A stretch of DNA of 64,000 nt from Arbacia lixula (lineage: Eukaryota > Echinodermata > Echinoidea > Arbacioida > Arbaciidae). Numbering within the stretch: position 1 is the first letter of the stretch; each line of letters begins with the position of its first letter. The stretch covers positions 12,418,374-12,482,373 of the forward strand of contig OZ022589.1 in NCBI GenBank assembly GCA_963669155.1, given 5' to 3'. The translations under genes were made by a program, and so were the position numbers. Under the pieces are notes generated by a model that saw nothing but the letters and a program-made list of their open reading frames with translations, was not told the origin of the DNA and made no database searches. Below, one piece after another: positions 36,756-49,828 of this stretch.

Positions 36756-37442
36756 ACTCGAAACTGAATAGGAAGAAAATAACTGGAAGGAGGGGAGGAG
36801 ATGGGAAAATGAAAAAGAAGGCGAAGAAGATAAAGAACAAAAAAGAATCAGAAGACGGAGAAGAAACAGTAGAAGAAGTCGAAAAAGAGGTGAAGGATGA
36901 CAAAGCGAAAAAATTATTTTCCCACGATCATGATGACGAGAGCATAATGTCATCCAGTCATGTCTCATTCTAACCTTGCGAACATCATTTGAAAAAAAAG
37001 TCAAATCAGATGCTTGGAAGAGCCAGGAAGTCAGTTGAGAGATAACAGGTGCAAGGATATCCAACGCGAATGTTTCCCACTCTTAAAGGTAACAAAAGTT
37101 TGTAACATTCACCGCACAACATTATAACTTGGTCTCCAAAGTAGATAAATAAATTTAGGCCTAAGGTCAACATGAACTATGAAAGATTTTATTCGTAGCA
37201 ACATTACTCATACATAGTAACACTGAATGTTGCGACAACCACTATAAAAGGCTCTGATCATACATAAACTAATTAATATGCATTTACCTACTCGTGAATA
37301 TTCAGCAATCAGCCAGCTGAGTTAGGGTTGGGGTGAGAGTTATTCATTAGTAGAAAGTGACGTCATGAATGCAGGATGGGGCCTATAAAGTGCTTACTGA
37401 AGCTTTGCTAGCAGAATGGATTAGCCGAAATTTAGCCTAACA

Positions 37443-37718
37443 TTGATTTGTATGTCCTATAAACCTGCTGCGATATGTCTATACAGCAGCGGCCCCCTTG
37501 GCCATGCTGGCGTTTGTAACCATGGTAACGGAGGATACGCAGATCTGGGGCAAACTCTATCCGCCTATAATTGGGTATCATGGTGGGACTCCAGGGAGTG
37601 TTCGGATTCTACAGACGTGATAGACAACGAGAAGAGCTGTGCGCGCCAGATCCACCCAGCTGGACTCCCTAATGCCACAGATCACTGGAGCTCAACGAAT
37701 CATGATTCAATAAATTGA
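37443..37718 (+). other. Short open frame, function unknown (copy 2)
   Basis: Counterpart of 9859-10128 in copy 2. It is open for 91 codons, with a different C-terminal part after the 1-bp length difference. No domain is recognised. Confidence 0.2.
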
Positions 37719-38238
37719 TTTGATTTGCTGGAAAAACATGCGCTGTTAGAGGTGAATCAGTAGGGGGCGACATTTCCTTGAGGAAAGTAGTTTGATCAGA
37801 CGCAATAGAATAGCATGGTTTAGGAGAGCTGAAGAGGAAGGGGAAGGGGGTGTGAGTAGGGCAGGATGACGAGAGGAATAGGGAGATGGTTGTCAAATAT
37901 AGTATACACCTTTGCATTATAAAATCATGGACTTCATATCAACCACAAATACCTCATAATACGTGCACGTCCATTTGTGAAATTTGGCATTTTAATGTGA
38001 AGTACGATTCAAAACAATGTTGCTCACCCGTTTCTTTCTTCAAATGCAAATGGAAGATTCTCCGATTTAACTACAATAACACAATTTCTTTATCACAGTA
38101 CAGTACAAATGGTGCGGCGGGTATTATGGTAAGGCAGAAGATTTTTGTCCAGTACATGCAGATTACGAGTGACATTGTGATCGCTTTATGGGGCGTTGCC
38201 ATGGTAGTGGAAATAAACATACACATATACAGTCATGA

Positions 38239-38774
38239 CAGTTGAGGCCAGAAGTTTACATACACCCAGGAAATTCATCACATTGCTTTGTCATCAGAGC
38301 TGAAAAATATGTAGGTGCAATTTTCCTCCCCAAATGTTCATATTTTAGACAAATCAAAAATAAAAACTTGACAAAAACATATCATATTTGTGCAAGGTAC
38401 TTCTCAACACAATCATTTCAGATTACACTTTTTTGTTCAGTAGTGACATATTACGATAGAAATTGTAATATAAATCAAAGGTTTTATATTAATCTATTTC
38501 TACGAAACGATGTTTCAAAATATAATAACAAACAATAGAACACATTTGGCACGAATATTGCTTTTTTTTCTTCAAAGAAAATTCCACCTGAAATGTAATT
38601 TAATCCTAACGGCATCCCATTCATGTGAAAGAGCTCCATACGCTCTTTCATTTAATATCAAATTCTTTATGGTAGTATTTATATTCCTGAAGATATAGTA
38701 AATTTTACTATGTTTGGTAAGTGAACAAATTTCTTTGGATTCCATGGGGGTATGTAAACTTTTGGCCTCAACTG
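38239..38774. mobile_element. Tc1/mariner-like non-autonomous element (copy 2, deleted left arm)
   Basis: Same element as 10597-11256. In this copy 112 bp of the left arm are absent: the bases matching 10635-10746 are missing and the junction lies between two TTCA tetranucleotides. An extra GTCATGAC-like octamer precedes the left end, so the left TA site is not intact. Confidence 0.8.
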
Positions 38775-40225
38775 TACATAGCTGTTTACCCTTTGTTTTT
38801 TTTTAAAGATGGTCCGTTGTTCTGTTGGCTTGGTATGTATTACTTGTTAAGAAAAGTGCACACAATTCACTGTAGGAGTACAAGACATGGTAGACTTATT
38901 GCAGGTCAATAAAACAACATTTTGTAAAATCCATGGAACATGGAAGAATAAAAGAACTGGAAAACTGACTTTAAGCCAAATTAAAGCAATCGGTAGTTTT
39001 CGAGATGGTTTTGGGCGGGTCGTCCGAAACGTAGAGTCGAGAGAGCGGAGACCGGAGACTAGAGACCGCTCCACGTAACATGCGTTCAATGGGAGTAATT
39101 CCCGCATCTGGACAATGCGATTATGAACGTAAACTTTGCTCGCTGCGGTTGAAATGTAAGCAAGGATAGTTTTTCAATTTTCTTGAAAATGTTCGTGAAG
39201 CTATGGCTGGACGTTTATAATGCTCGTTACTGTTCGGGTATAAATCTGGGACACCTTGTCTTGAATAACTTGTAACTGCGCCGTCCGGAGATGAGGTTGC
39301 TTGGTGCATCGAGCTACTGGACTAATGTGGTAGGGCCTCTACGGAGTGGAGGTTGCGCCATTTAATCATGATTGAATCAAGAATTCAATTTCATGCTGGA
39401 TCACGTTCCCTTGGGGCGCCAGTATGCGATGTGGATGTGATAAGGCACGGATCACGATGTGAACTCCGGGAGAAAGTTCATGAGTTCGCGCATGGATCAT
39501 GGCTCAGGACGACGTCAGATTTATGGTAGCTTTCATGGTGCTAGATCGATGATAGGCTTATGGTTATGGTCAAATATTTACGCGTGATGCTTTTATGTCA
39601 TGTATACATGGTATGTGGTTGTCCCATGGAAACTTTGGTGTGGCAACATCCTCACGCACTTGGTTGTTTCGATGCTTGCCATATTTCTTGGACAGTGTGT
39701 ATACCTATAGAAAAGGGATATTTGGCGACGCTGAGGAGTGATACACCCCCCCCCCCCACCATCCCCTCCCCCCCCCCACACACACACACATTCCCACGCG
39801 TCCTTACTTTGCTTTTGTTGTTGGTTGTTTTTTTTTTTTTGCCCTGATACCTGCCTTATTATCCTTTAACATGTTTAACACTTGTAGTGTCTTTGATGCA
39901 TGTAATTGCATACGCACTACGCATAATTCACGGCGAAACAATACCCTGCACTGCAAGAATTTTAAGGGAATTACGTAAGATGATGAACTCAGTGGGCTAT
40001 CGGAATAAGAATGAGTAATGATACCATTATTACGGCTCGCCGCTGTGCCTTTCCTTTATTTTATTTTCAAGAAACCGTTAGGTCGCCTGTAGCTTTGGGG
40101 TATTAAGACGGACTGACAAGTATTTTGCTTTCTTCTGTTTGAAGCATATAAGCACCCTTTAAAACTTACTGAGGCCCATCGACATTTTAATAGCGAACGA
40201 TCGATGTCTAGGAATAGGGAGAATA

Positions 40226-41235
40226 CGATTATCCCTCCTTTTCTTAGGTTTCAGATGTAGCCCCAATATGTCATTATGACAAAAAACTGTTCCAGTTGTC
40301 GCACCATGCATCTTTCAATGTAACCCAGCTTCCAGGCTGATGAAATATATATATAATCAAACTCTAAAATAATAATTGTAACCAGGTCTTGCTGAGGTAG
40401 ACTAGAGGAGGATCATTAGCATTTGTTAAGAATACTTCATGCTAATGAACCTGCAATAATTAGATTCGTATTAGTACTTAATCTCCCAATGTATCGCTAT
40501 AGTTTTGATTGCCAAATTTAATAGTCAAAAGCCTGAGAGCAAGGCTAGTTCTGACCAAGAATTGACCCACACCTTAATTTCTACACAGTGGCCAGAAAAG
40601 TCTTTCAATAACATATTTCAGAATTGTTATAGGTTGTGCTCCATCAAGTCGTTGTCATGTTTACAGGTCGTTTACAAATTATACCGGCGGATCTGAAACT
40701 TCGAGCACAAGGGTCGTCCATCCGTCATCGTAAAGTATCATTACAGTTCCAGTTTACGACAAATATATTGTCTACCTTAGTACAATAAGAGCTGATATGG
40801 ATTGCGATAACATAAACGTATCTTCAGGGTAAAATAAGAAAATTGAAGCCAGAGAAAAAGGCAAGAGGGAGAGAAAACACTGACCCAAAGACGGCGCGGT
40901 CTCCCGCAAAGTTCAAGTAGCGCAGACTCTTTTACTGGTGTATGCAAGCCAACGGTCTTTTCATGAACATGAGAACTCGACAAGGATACCTCGGGAGTGG
41001 ATTTCGCGTATTAAGTCGACCCAAGAGCTGGACTTAGCGATGATCTGCATAAAGGTATCCATTTCTTTACTTTTCCTCGCCCTATCCCTGTTTCGTGATG
41101 TGCTTGTGCCATCCAAGTTTGCCGGATCATGAAATATTTACTGTACGATCATTGATAGGAAAAGGAGGTGCGTGGGAAATGGTGACTCTAATGATGGTAA
41201 TGCAAGGATTGTAACGAGATGTCCACATGGTTACA
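40226..41235. other. No recognised feature (flank of copy 2)
   Basis: Unique-looking sequence that follows the end of detectable homology to copy 1. Short frames here have no recognised domain. Confidence 0.4.
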
Positions 41236-41239
41236 AAGT

Positions 41240-41460
41240 GGTTCCTCTCGCTTTTTCTTCTTTTTCTTCTGTTCTCCTTCTTCTTCTTTTTCTGTCTTCT
41301 TCGTTGTCTTCGTCTTCTTCGTCTCCCTCTTTTTTCTTTTCATTGCATCCTTCTTCTTCTTTTATATACTTTTGTCTTTCTTCTCTTTCTTCTCCCTCCT
41401 CGTCCTCCTTCTTCTCCTTCCTCGTTCCGTTCTTCTTTTCTCCTCCCTCCTCGTCCTCGC
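41240..41460. repeat. TTC/TCC-rich pyrimidine tract
   Basis: Almost pure C/T on the plus strand with imperfect TTC units. Frames through it are Phe/Ser/Leu low-complexity artefacts. Confidence 0.8.
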
Positions 41461-41465
41461 AGCTT

Positions 41466-43265
41466 GCCTAGTATCTCTAGTTGGTTACTTGTATATAATA
41501 ATTGTTACGCCAGTTGCTTACAAATTAGCTTTTACATGTACAAATATACTTATCGAGCTGAGTAAACACTGATGATGGGCTGCATTGTATCCCTCTCAGT
41601 ATACCAAACCCTTAAAGATTGTCCGTCCCTTTTACAAGCTTAAAATTTGAAATCGTCTACCACGATCGTAAATTGAAGTGTTATTCAAGACCATTTCTAA
41701 ACATATAGCATGTTGAAGCTTTCTGTATATGTAAAAATTTCAGCCATTAAATTTCAAACCGATTTTTTTCGTACTACGAAAAAAGTATTAGTCTTTGTTA
41801 CAGTATCTATGTGGTTATTATGCATGTGTGAAATCCTAATTTAAATGAGTAATTACCAAACTTTGGAGATGATTCCTTCTATAGAATAATTGTTTTCATA
41901 ATGAGTTTTATGATTTAATACACAGATTAGTCAATAAAGCAGATATTTCAACACGAACTGCTAAGATCCTGGGGTAAAGACTATTAATCAGACGTTGTTT
42001 ACGTGCATTATTTGAATTTTACACTGCGTATCAGTTTCGAATTATGAATATACAGCTTACTAACACTTCTCTGTATGTTTTGCCAATGTTTCGATGGTTT
42101 TGTGGTGATCTGAAAAAGGGACGGGCTGTCTTTAGAACTACATTGCTTTTCTATACACCCACACCAATTATGCAAATGTCAATAGTAATCAGGAGGTTAA
42201 AGGGAAGAAGTCGCTTCAGCATAATTTTTTATGTAATGACAATTCTTGATAGCATCGATTTGGGGCAAAAAAACTATGGTGCTGAAAACGTGCCAGTATT
42301 GATGTCGATGATGTGGCACCTCCAATGGTCATTTTGTTGAGCTTGTTTGCGTATGTGGGGGGCTGTGTGCATTTGTAAGTAGGAAGGGGACATCCCGTCC
42401 CCCGGAAACAATGCATAATGGGCGGGGGGCACTTAAGATATAAGCCCCCTTTTCTTCTCCTAAACACCTGCACGCTCCACGTGCTCGAAGTAATGGTCGG
42501 GAGAGAATGCCCTCATCTTTTGTGTTTGCGTCTAGTAATCAGTACTATTAGCTGATGAGCAAACTAGGGATAGTTGCGTGGTGGGCATTTTGACGGGCAA
42601 GTATGACCAGGCTGCTTTACTTGTTGTGGTACTACACTGTGATGTCGTCGAACCAAGGATGCATAATGCGAGCATCTTTGGTCGAACGGGTAAATGATCC
42701 ATATCTGATTAATATACGCGTATGTAAAAACTTAGATTTACACACACAAACACCCCCCCCCCCCGCACACACACATACACACACGCACACCCTAAAGCGA
42801 TACATGTGTATCCCAAACGTATCCTCCTCGATAATTTGACACTGACTAATCTGTTGAGTGGAGGAAAACATCCTCATTATTGTAAATAGTTGGCAGATAA
42901 CGGGAATATCCTGATTGTCGTTAAAGTTGTTTTGAACCAAAGTGGATGCGCCCACGTTCTCGAGCTCATTTTGAATTTCCACTCTTGGTGGTAGAGCCCA
43001 GTGAAAGCTAATGGTAGACACCCAAGCATGTTCCCTGTATAGGGAGTACAGGGATTCTGGGGAGCTAAAGATTATCACTAATGTGATTGTGATTGGCAGC
43101 TGCTCATAAAAATGCGATGGATACGCGGTTGCGTCATGTTCATTAGGACATTTGAATATTCCCCGCCACAATAGTGACGTTAGCTCGGGTCTGATCCGGA
43201 CCTGATGCAGACCTGATCCTCCTCTCAGCTAGGACTAACTTTAGCTCGGGCTTAATATTGTTCGA
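41466..43265. other. No recognised feature; C-rich run with (CA)n near 42752
   Basis: Non-coding by inspection. It contains a poly-C plus CACACA tract at about 42752-42790 and a GGATC/CAGGTC-rich patch near 43190-43225 related to the hairpin that follows. Confidence 0.4.
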
Positions 43266-43333
43266 CCTTTTGTAGTGAGAGTTACCCAGGATCAGGTCTG
43301 GACCTGATCCGGGGTAACTCTCACTATAAAAGG
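43266..43333. repeat. 33-bp-arm hairpin palindrome
   Basis: The arms 43266-43298 and 43301-43333 are inverted copies with two mismatches around a 2-base centre. Each contains GTGAGAGTTACC and GGATCAGGTC. Partial copies of the same words lie just upstream (43190-43225). It may be a MITE remnant. Confidence 0.75.
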
Positions 43334-45090
43334 GGCATAAAACTCTCTAATGATCAATAAGCATACATGTATCTTGTCTAGGGAGTGCGTGTGGGTGGGT
43401 GGGTGGGTGGGGTGGGGGATGTCCAGTGGATATAGAGAGAATGGTTTTATTCAATTCAGGGCATCCAAACCTTCTTGAGGAGTGGTGCTAATAGTATGAG
43501 ATACATGCAGTTTACGTGCACGACAGGGATTGAAAATATGAAATGCTCCTGCCACGAATGGGGGCACAATCCCGTGCTCCCCCACCCCTCCCCCCCCCCC
43601 CCCCCCGCCCTTGCACAAAAAAGGCGATTCACTCCCTCGCAGTGGCATATTTCCAGAGACAGTTTACCTGTCTACGGCACTGGTATACAAGGTTAACGAT
43701 AGGCCACTAGGCTTAAAATCAACCAATTAGCATGATTGGGGAAGTACAGGTACTTGAGATAAGAAAAACAGGTTAAGAGGAAGGTAAATATCTTAAACGG
43801 ATGGCAATTACGATAAATCAGAACGCATTTTAGACGCACTCGTATGTCAACCAGAAACAAAGAATAATATATTATACCCATGAATTAAAACAAATATTGA
43901 GTTATACGACTGAAACTATCAATGTTTCAGAGTTTGTTTGTTAGGACGGGGGGTTGGATTGACGAAATTCTGAGTTGAGGGTCAAAGATCATCGTGTATG
44001 TTTGGCGTAGTCTATATTCACCATGATTCGTCTATAATCTTCATGATATGAAATAGGAAATGTATATCGAAATCACTGCGGTGTGCCTTATACTGACTCT
44101 TACGCAGTTGGCAATGTCTTGGAGCGTGATTGGACACTGTGCTATTTTCTTTTATGGGAATTTGTACCTTGCTTTGCTGAATATTTCTCTTTCACTCTTT
44201 TTGATCGTCCCAAAGCTGTGTTAACATGTTTATTCGATATCTTGGTTTCAACACATCAACAATAATCGTCTTCTTGGCAAAGAAATTTCTTGAAATAATC
44301 CCAGAAGAAAATATGTTTTTAAGGTTATTGGGCAGCGGAAAATCGGGATTTATTTCGATAGGTAACCACACAGGTGTTATTTATCTCCTTTATCCATAGA
44401 AACGGTTTGAGTACAATAGAATCGAATGCTCTTCATCAATCAAACGAACTACATCAAACTTTCTCGGGGTTGCATTAATTGAATGATACAATACGAAGCG
44501 ACACTAACTCATAATATTAATACGTCTGCCCTAGATAGTCCATCAGTGCATGACTAGTGGAGTGTGCTGTTTAAGATTTCAAGCACTTAAACTGTCATTA
44601 GATTTCGCATTTTTTGGCTCTTATTGTGTGAAAGATGTCCTGTCTGGACTGTGACCTCGTATCTGCGAGGCTGATCATATCATTTGTCACCCAGATTTGA
44701 TTAAGCTGTGCCAATTCGCTCCTTTGTCAACCAGGTTGTACTGATGTGGTGGCCTCGGGGTAGCTATTACTGATACTCTTATAGGACTGGTGTCTGCTGA
44801 GCATGCTGAGTGAGCATTGAACAGAAAATCGCCACAGTTTTCCATCGAAATAATTGATTATCTCCTACAGACGTTGACATATAGCACAGCTAATCAATTT
44901 CTCTTCTTTGTAAATTGAATCGGTATACGATGTAAGGGCAATACCGTAGGGGAATAGTAACACGAAATAGGTTAACGCGGTGCCTAAAATTACTGTCTAA
45001 TTCAAAATAATGATCTCGTTTAAAAAAAGGGACCGATACTGTATAGTTTTTTCTTCTCCTTCTTCCTCTTTCTCTCTTTCTTCCTCTTCT
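43334..45090. other. No recognised feature; poly-C near 43591
   Basis: Apart from GGGT units at 43395-43420 and a C run at about 43591-43606, I see no structure or gene. Confidence 0.4.
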
Positions 45091-45098
45091 ACCCCTAC

Positions 45099-45182
45099 AT
45101 CTTCTTCTTCTTCTTCTTCTTCTTCTTCTTCTTCTTCTTCTTCTTCTTCTTCTTCTTCTTCTTCTTCTTCTTCTTCTTCTTC
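45099..45182. repeat. (CTT)n microsatellite, about 28 units
   Basis: An uninterrupted CTT array (AAG on the other strand) within a longer pyrimidine-rich stretch from about 45045 to 45186. The poly-Lys, poly-Arg and poly-Ser frames here are artefacts. Confidence 0.95.
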
Positions 45183-45189
45183 TCCTTTT

Positions 45190-47880
45190 CATAATAGTTC
45201 CATGCAATTCTACTTTTACCTTCTTCTCGATGTTCTCTACTTCTCCCTGCTCGTTCCTTCCTGATCCTTCCTACATTTTTGATATGTATTACGTTGTGAA
45301 TGGGGGGCAAATCAAAGCCATCATTACTAGCAAACCATAGTTGTTCTTACTGTATTTTGCAACAGAAAGTGAACAATTCATATAATTGTAACCTTTTGTT
45401 ATAGCATCTTATAAAGGATTTTATCAACTTGGTAATGCAAGTAGTATTATTGGCAAACCACATTTATGTTTATTTTGGAGCCGAAAGTGACTAATCCATA
45501 TCATTGTAACCTTTGTTTTACCCCAAAGGAGTTTAGCAACTTGGGAATGCAATTGCATGTAGTATACGCCCTGTTGTACAAACTAACAGCCATCAATCCT
45601 TTCATTTTTCCTTGGCCGGGACACTGTTAGCCATCAGAACGACATTTGTATGACTTGGGAGTGAGAGGATTAATGCTAGACTCTTGGAATTCAGGGTACT
45701 GAAAAGTTTGATGCCCACATGATACCAGGGACTCGTAACAAAAGAAGGGCTCCTCGCATCTCAAGAAGCTGGCATGTCGAAGATGCAATCCGAGACGGAG
45801 TGGTTCCACATATCTTGGTATTTTCGGTAGCATTCTCCTTTTCCTCTGGAGGTCTCGTTCACGACCTTGCAGGGTGGAGTTACAAGCTTCTTCTCGGAGC
45901 GACGTTGAAAGATCCTGGGGAGGGCTGTAACGAGCAGGCTGACGTATCACTGGACTCGGACGGTTCGCACATTTATGGAGTGGACGTCTTTGAACTTGTA
46001 TTCAAATAAAAGCTGTTCATACCTCCACTTGTTTTTACCAGGGTTGACAACAGAGAGTATCCCTGCACGCTCTGAATGTGTTTCCAAACGTTCACTTTTG
46101 GATGTAAAATGTGTCTTGCTCCCAAACTAATACACTGTACACACAAATTCCATCGACATGATAGAGCGGAAATTTATCGGGCATGCAAAGGATAAATTGT
46201 ATTTTAGGCTCCAAAATGTGTGGTGAAAAGGGCGAAAGGAGTACGCGCAGGTGAGAGGACCTGACATAGCGACAGAGGAGACACCATAATGTGACAATTT
46301 TCACAATCATACAAGGACCACTCGAGTTCATTAACCATTTATGTTCCACACAAATGTGGCTCTATGGGATTTGTGTGTATTATTTGAAAAAGAACATACC
46401 TGTGGCCGGCAAGCAGTTAAATGTGAGGTGTGATGGTGGTAAAGCCGGACCGGACCCATACTCATGATCATCATGACAGCATCGGTCTTCCGCCATCACA
46501 ATGTCCCAATGTATATATACATGTATGCCTTACTAAGTATTTTCGTACCGGTATTATGATTATGACCAACGAGTTCTATTGGAAGAACTCACTTGAATGA
46601 CTGAATCTCAAGGGAGTTAATCTTTCCCCTCATATCCTGTCATTTCACTTGAAATTGCTGCACGTTTATTGCGATTTTCAGTAGCTACCCTCGGGGATGG
46701 CATGTTTTTTTTTTCCTGTAAGGAGCGATTGTAATCCGCCTTGACGACCTCTCAAGCGATATATGATATTCAGCGTTCTATTTGTTGGAGCATAAAATTC
46801 CCTGCGGGGATTTTGACTTGCGGACCTGGCGGGCTCAAAAGTCGAGGAACAGGGCAGGCCTGGGGTGGGAGAGGGCGGGGTTGCGGGTGGAGGGAGCGTG
46901 GTCTATATAGCCCCATGATGGGGTCATGAACACGCTTGGCGGAGAAAGGGGGGGGGGGGGGGTCAGAGATTTCAAGGGCACGTGTAGGCATCACTTATTG
47001 CTTAACTCATTATGCGCAATAATTGATGAATGGTTGCACCAGAAATACACCCAAATCCAATAGAGTAGCAGTTTACCTGGCACACACAGGGTTAAGGCTC
47101 AGAGGGGCGGTTAGTGGTTTAACTAGGGATTAACCAAGGTATAACTAAGGTTCGACCAAGGTTTAACCCAGCTGAATACACTGTATGATAGCGAACATCC
47201 ATGCTCGCTGCCCCTCACCCCACCTACAACCCCTATCATTTTGAGGTGTATTTTATACGGGACTCTTACGTGAAATTGTTCGTACAATTAGTTCTATTTC
47301 ACAGACTGGATGGAACAGGAATTTGAGGACGACACAGTTTTCTGTACATATTGCAAATACATGCATACCTATAAAGCGAGTGCGTGCGCGCGTGTATGTG
47401 TGTGTGTATGCGTATGTGTGTATGTGTATGTGTGTGTGTAGATGGCGGAATGATAGGGAAACGTAAAACACATAGCGACATGCTCTTTTACAGAACCGAA
47501 GTAAGAGAGGAATACTCGAAGAAGAATGTACAACATCAGCAAATAAACTGTATCAAAAGACCCATGAGAGCGACATAATACCCTTGGCCCAGCAAAGGAA
47601 AAACAAAAACAAAAGCTAATTAACATGCAGTGCCTCAAAGTTGCGTAATGCTAAGGAAACATGAGAGAAGAGCGAGGAAAATGTAAATGAGCAGTTCATG
47701 GGCGTTAAAGGCTTCGCACAGGCAACAGGAAACGCTTTTACTTCCTTCGTCGCGGGTTTGTGTAATTACGATTTCCCGCTCATTTCATCCAACTCGATTA
47801 CCAGCGAGGTCCGCCCAGCGCCACTTCAGTCGAGGATGTGCCAGACGAGCAATGCGCTTTAAAGTGACTGCTTATTCCTG
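45190..47880. other. No recognised gene; poly-G and (GT)n tracts
   Basis: Contains a poly-G run near 46950 and a GT array near 47395-47440. Two overlapping open frames at 45627-46009 on opposite strands have no recognised domain. Confidence 0.35.
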
Positions 47881-49260
47881 CTCTGTTTTCTCTCTCCCAC
47901 ACAGATCAACAAGAAGTGACTGGATTGAGTGACTTTGCCCCGTGAGAGGAGAGGAGGCACAGCTTGTTGTGAGCGACTATACAAGAAAGAACAACAGTCG
48001 GCGGGGATTTTTATACCAACGGTGTTTGATCAGAGTCGAAAGAGAACAAACGAGGAATACCAGCGCGAAAAGAAAAGCCAAAGCCTGCTTGTTTATTGTG
48101 CGAAGCTCGAGCGAAGGAACTGCATTTGGAACAGTAAGCAGCTCCGCTCAGCTCCAGTCCTGCCAGCTCGACATGCTCGAGGTAGGGGTGAAAGGCGTGT
48201 GGCGATGATAGACGACGGGGGAGACCAGGCGGCCTAACAGACAAGCAGACCCTACGACCTGCTGAAAACATTACACTCGTTTTTACCAGTACCAGTCGGG
48301 GAATTTCACTGAATTCTGTGGACAGGGAAGCGGACTGCGAAGCGAAGCATTAGCTTCAGCACGCATCCAGCCACATGGCCGTTTGTTGGAGTACTTAATT
48401 ACTATCACATCAACACTTCATCACCGGACGCGAGCAAGCTGCCACTACCATCGCCCAGTTCAATCTACATCTGACAGAAAGTGACAGAACGAAGTTGGAT
48501 TATACTCGGTATTATCATGATAAAAGTGTAACTGCGGTATTTGTTTTCTTCAATTTTGCACGTATTTACGTATTTGATTGTCAGAGCGAGTAATTCTTAA
48601 CCAATTTTACATGTTCTACAGTATCATGTACATGTATGTGTCGGGTGAATAAGACGTACAAACTCCGATGTTTGCCTCAGGGATTTACCGCATGAATGGG
48701 ACGCCACAACTTCAGTTTGATTTCGGTCTTTTGTAGAGTTTGTCGTGTCGTTAATCGGCAGACCCTGGTGTCGGGTACTAGGTATTTTTCATGACGAATC
48801 TGTTGTTACACCTTTCGGCATTCGAAGACTTTTTAATAACCAAATATTATCTGGCTCATTGTGAGTGTGTGAAGCTACCTTCGGTTTAGTCGAGCTAAAA
48901 GACAGGAAATATCGCTCCGTGAGCCATGTGGCCGTATGGGTGTGAAGACTCACAAGGCAAATAAATATCAACACACATTTGAAAGCGGTTCATTGAAATG
49001 AGAGGTGAGCATGCATAGAATCTGAAGGATTGCCTCGCTTTGAAGAGGAAACCTGTGGTGTACAATAAATACACTCCGCTACAAATTGGATGGTATCCCT
49101 TGATAGACGTATCAGTGTCTATGAATGATACACATTCCAGTGTTTAACGCATCGGAAACTTTTCAAGATTGCTTTTTAAATGGATTCGTCATTGTTGTCG
49201 TGTGACGATAGAACGTTGTGAAGCCTTATAGCGGAGCCGCGTGACCGGTAATCTTGCGCG
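47881..49260 (+). other. Probable 5' leader and upstream region of the type II membrane gene
   Basis: More GC-balanced than its surroundings, with no long coding frame that I trust. A possible splice acceptor (TCTCCCACACAG) ends at 47903, so an untranslated exon may lie here. No TATA box or defined promoter can be named. Confidence 0.25.
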
Positions 49261-49828
49261 ATGTATTTCGTCGGGGTGAACTGGCGCGTGAATAAAGTCC
49301 GTATCGCCTGCAAGACCGGGTTTTTTGCAACCGTCTTCTTCTGCCTCATCGAACTCCTCCTCCTCCCGGGATCGCCCTACGAAGATGGGAGCGATGTCGC
49401 CGTCCAGGGGGTCCTGAAGAAGAAACTCGATGTCGTCGACTACGGATTTGATTCCTCATCAAAGGTCGAAAATAATGGCAAGAGGAGACTGTCGTCGGAT
49501 CGCTGGTATTTTGCGGGTGGTGTTCAGAAGAGCCCGCCAAAATTAGATTATGAGTCAAGAAATGTCATAGGAGCTCAATTGGATACACATTCGAGGAGAC
49601 TAGAGCAAAACGTTCACGATTTTGGGGCTAGTTTTGATATTCCTGGAGCATTGACCAATGGTTGGGAGTATAACGAAGATGGTGGTGATTACGGCGTGTC
49701 AGGCGGGAGAGGAGGAGCGGAGGAACCCAAAGGGAACATCCTCTCCGTAGAAGGAGGAGGGAGGAAACGTCACAACCACAACCACGTTGCTATGGGGACC
49801 GGAGGCGCACATCGTGATGTCGACACGG
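49261..49828 (+). CDS. First coding exon of a type II membrane protein, possibly a GalNAc-T
   Basis: The ATG at 49261 has G at -3. The frame gives 189 residues and one base before a GGTGAGT donor at 49829. Residues 1-17 form a short basic cytoplasmic tail (WRVNKVR...CK). Residues about 18-37 form one hydrophobic segment (TGFFATVFFCLIELLLLPGS) with no signal-peptidase-like site, and the rest is a charged Gly/Asp-rich stem. This is the plan of Golgi glycosyltransferases, including GalNAc-Ts. It lies downstream of the GalNAc-T 3' exons on the same strand, so it is either the start of a neighbouring gene or evidence of a scaffold-order error. The stem has no catalytic motif, so the enzyme class is an inference. 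Confidence 0.6.

Larger units (their letters stand above)
26609..40225. repeat. Large duplicated block, copy 2 (no recognised gene)
   Basis: Counterpart of 1-12774. Homology starts where the window starts in copy 1 (the run around 26611) and is lost from view at 40225, the base matching the last one before the N gap. Differences include a 144 bp palindromic insertion (33384-33527), an insertion of about 876 bp (34933-35808), a 112 bp deletion in the Tc1-like element, deletions of about 27 and 26 bp near 38946 and 39688, and many microsatellite length changes. This mix is what two alleles of a highly heterozygous animal look like; a recent segmental duplication would look the same in sequence alone. 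Confidence 0.9.

Noticed and set aside
45627..46009. Overlapping frames of about 100 codons on both strands
   Set aside because: Neither has a recognised domain or splice context; one being open may simply reflect the other or local composition.
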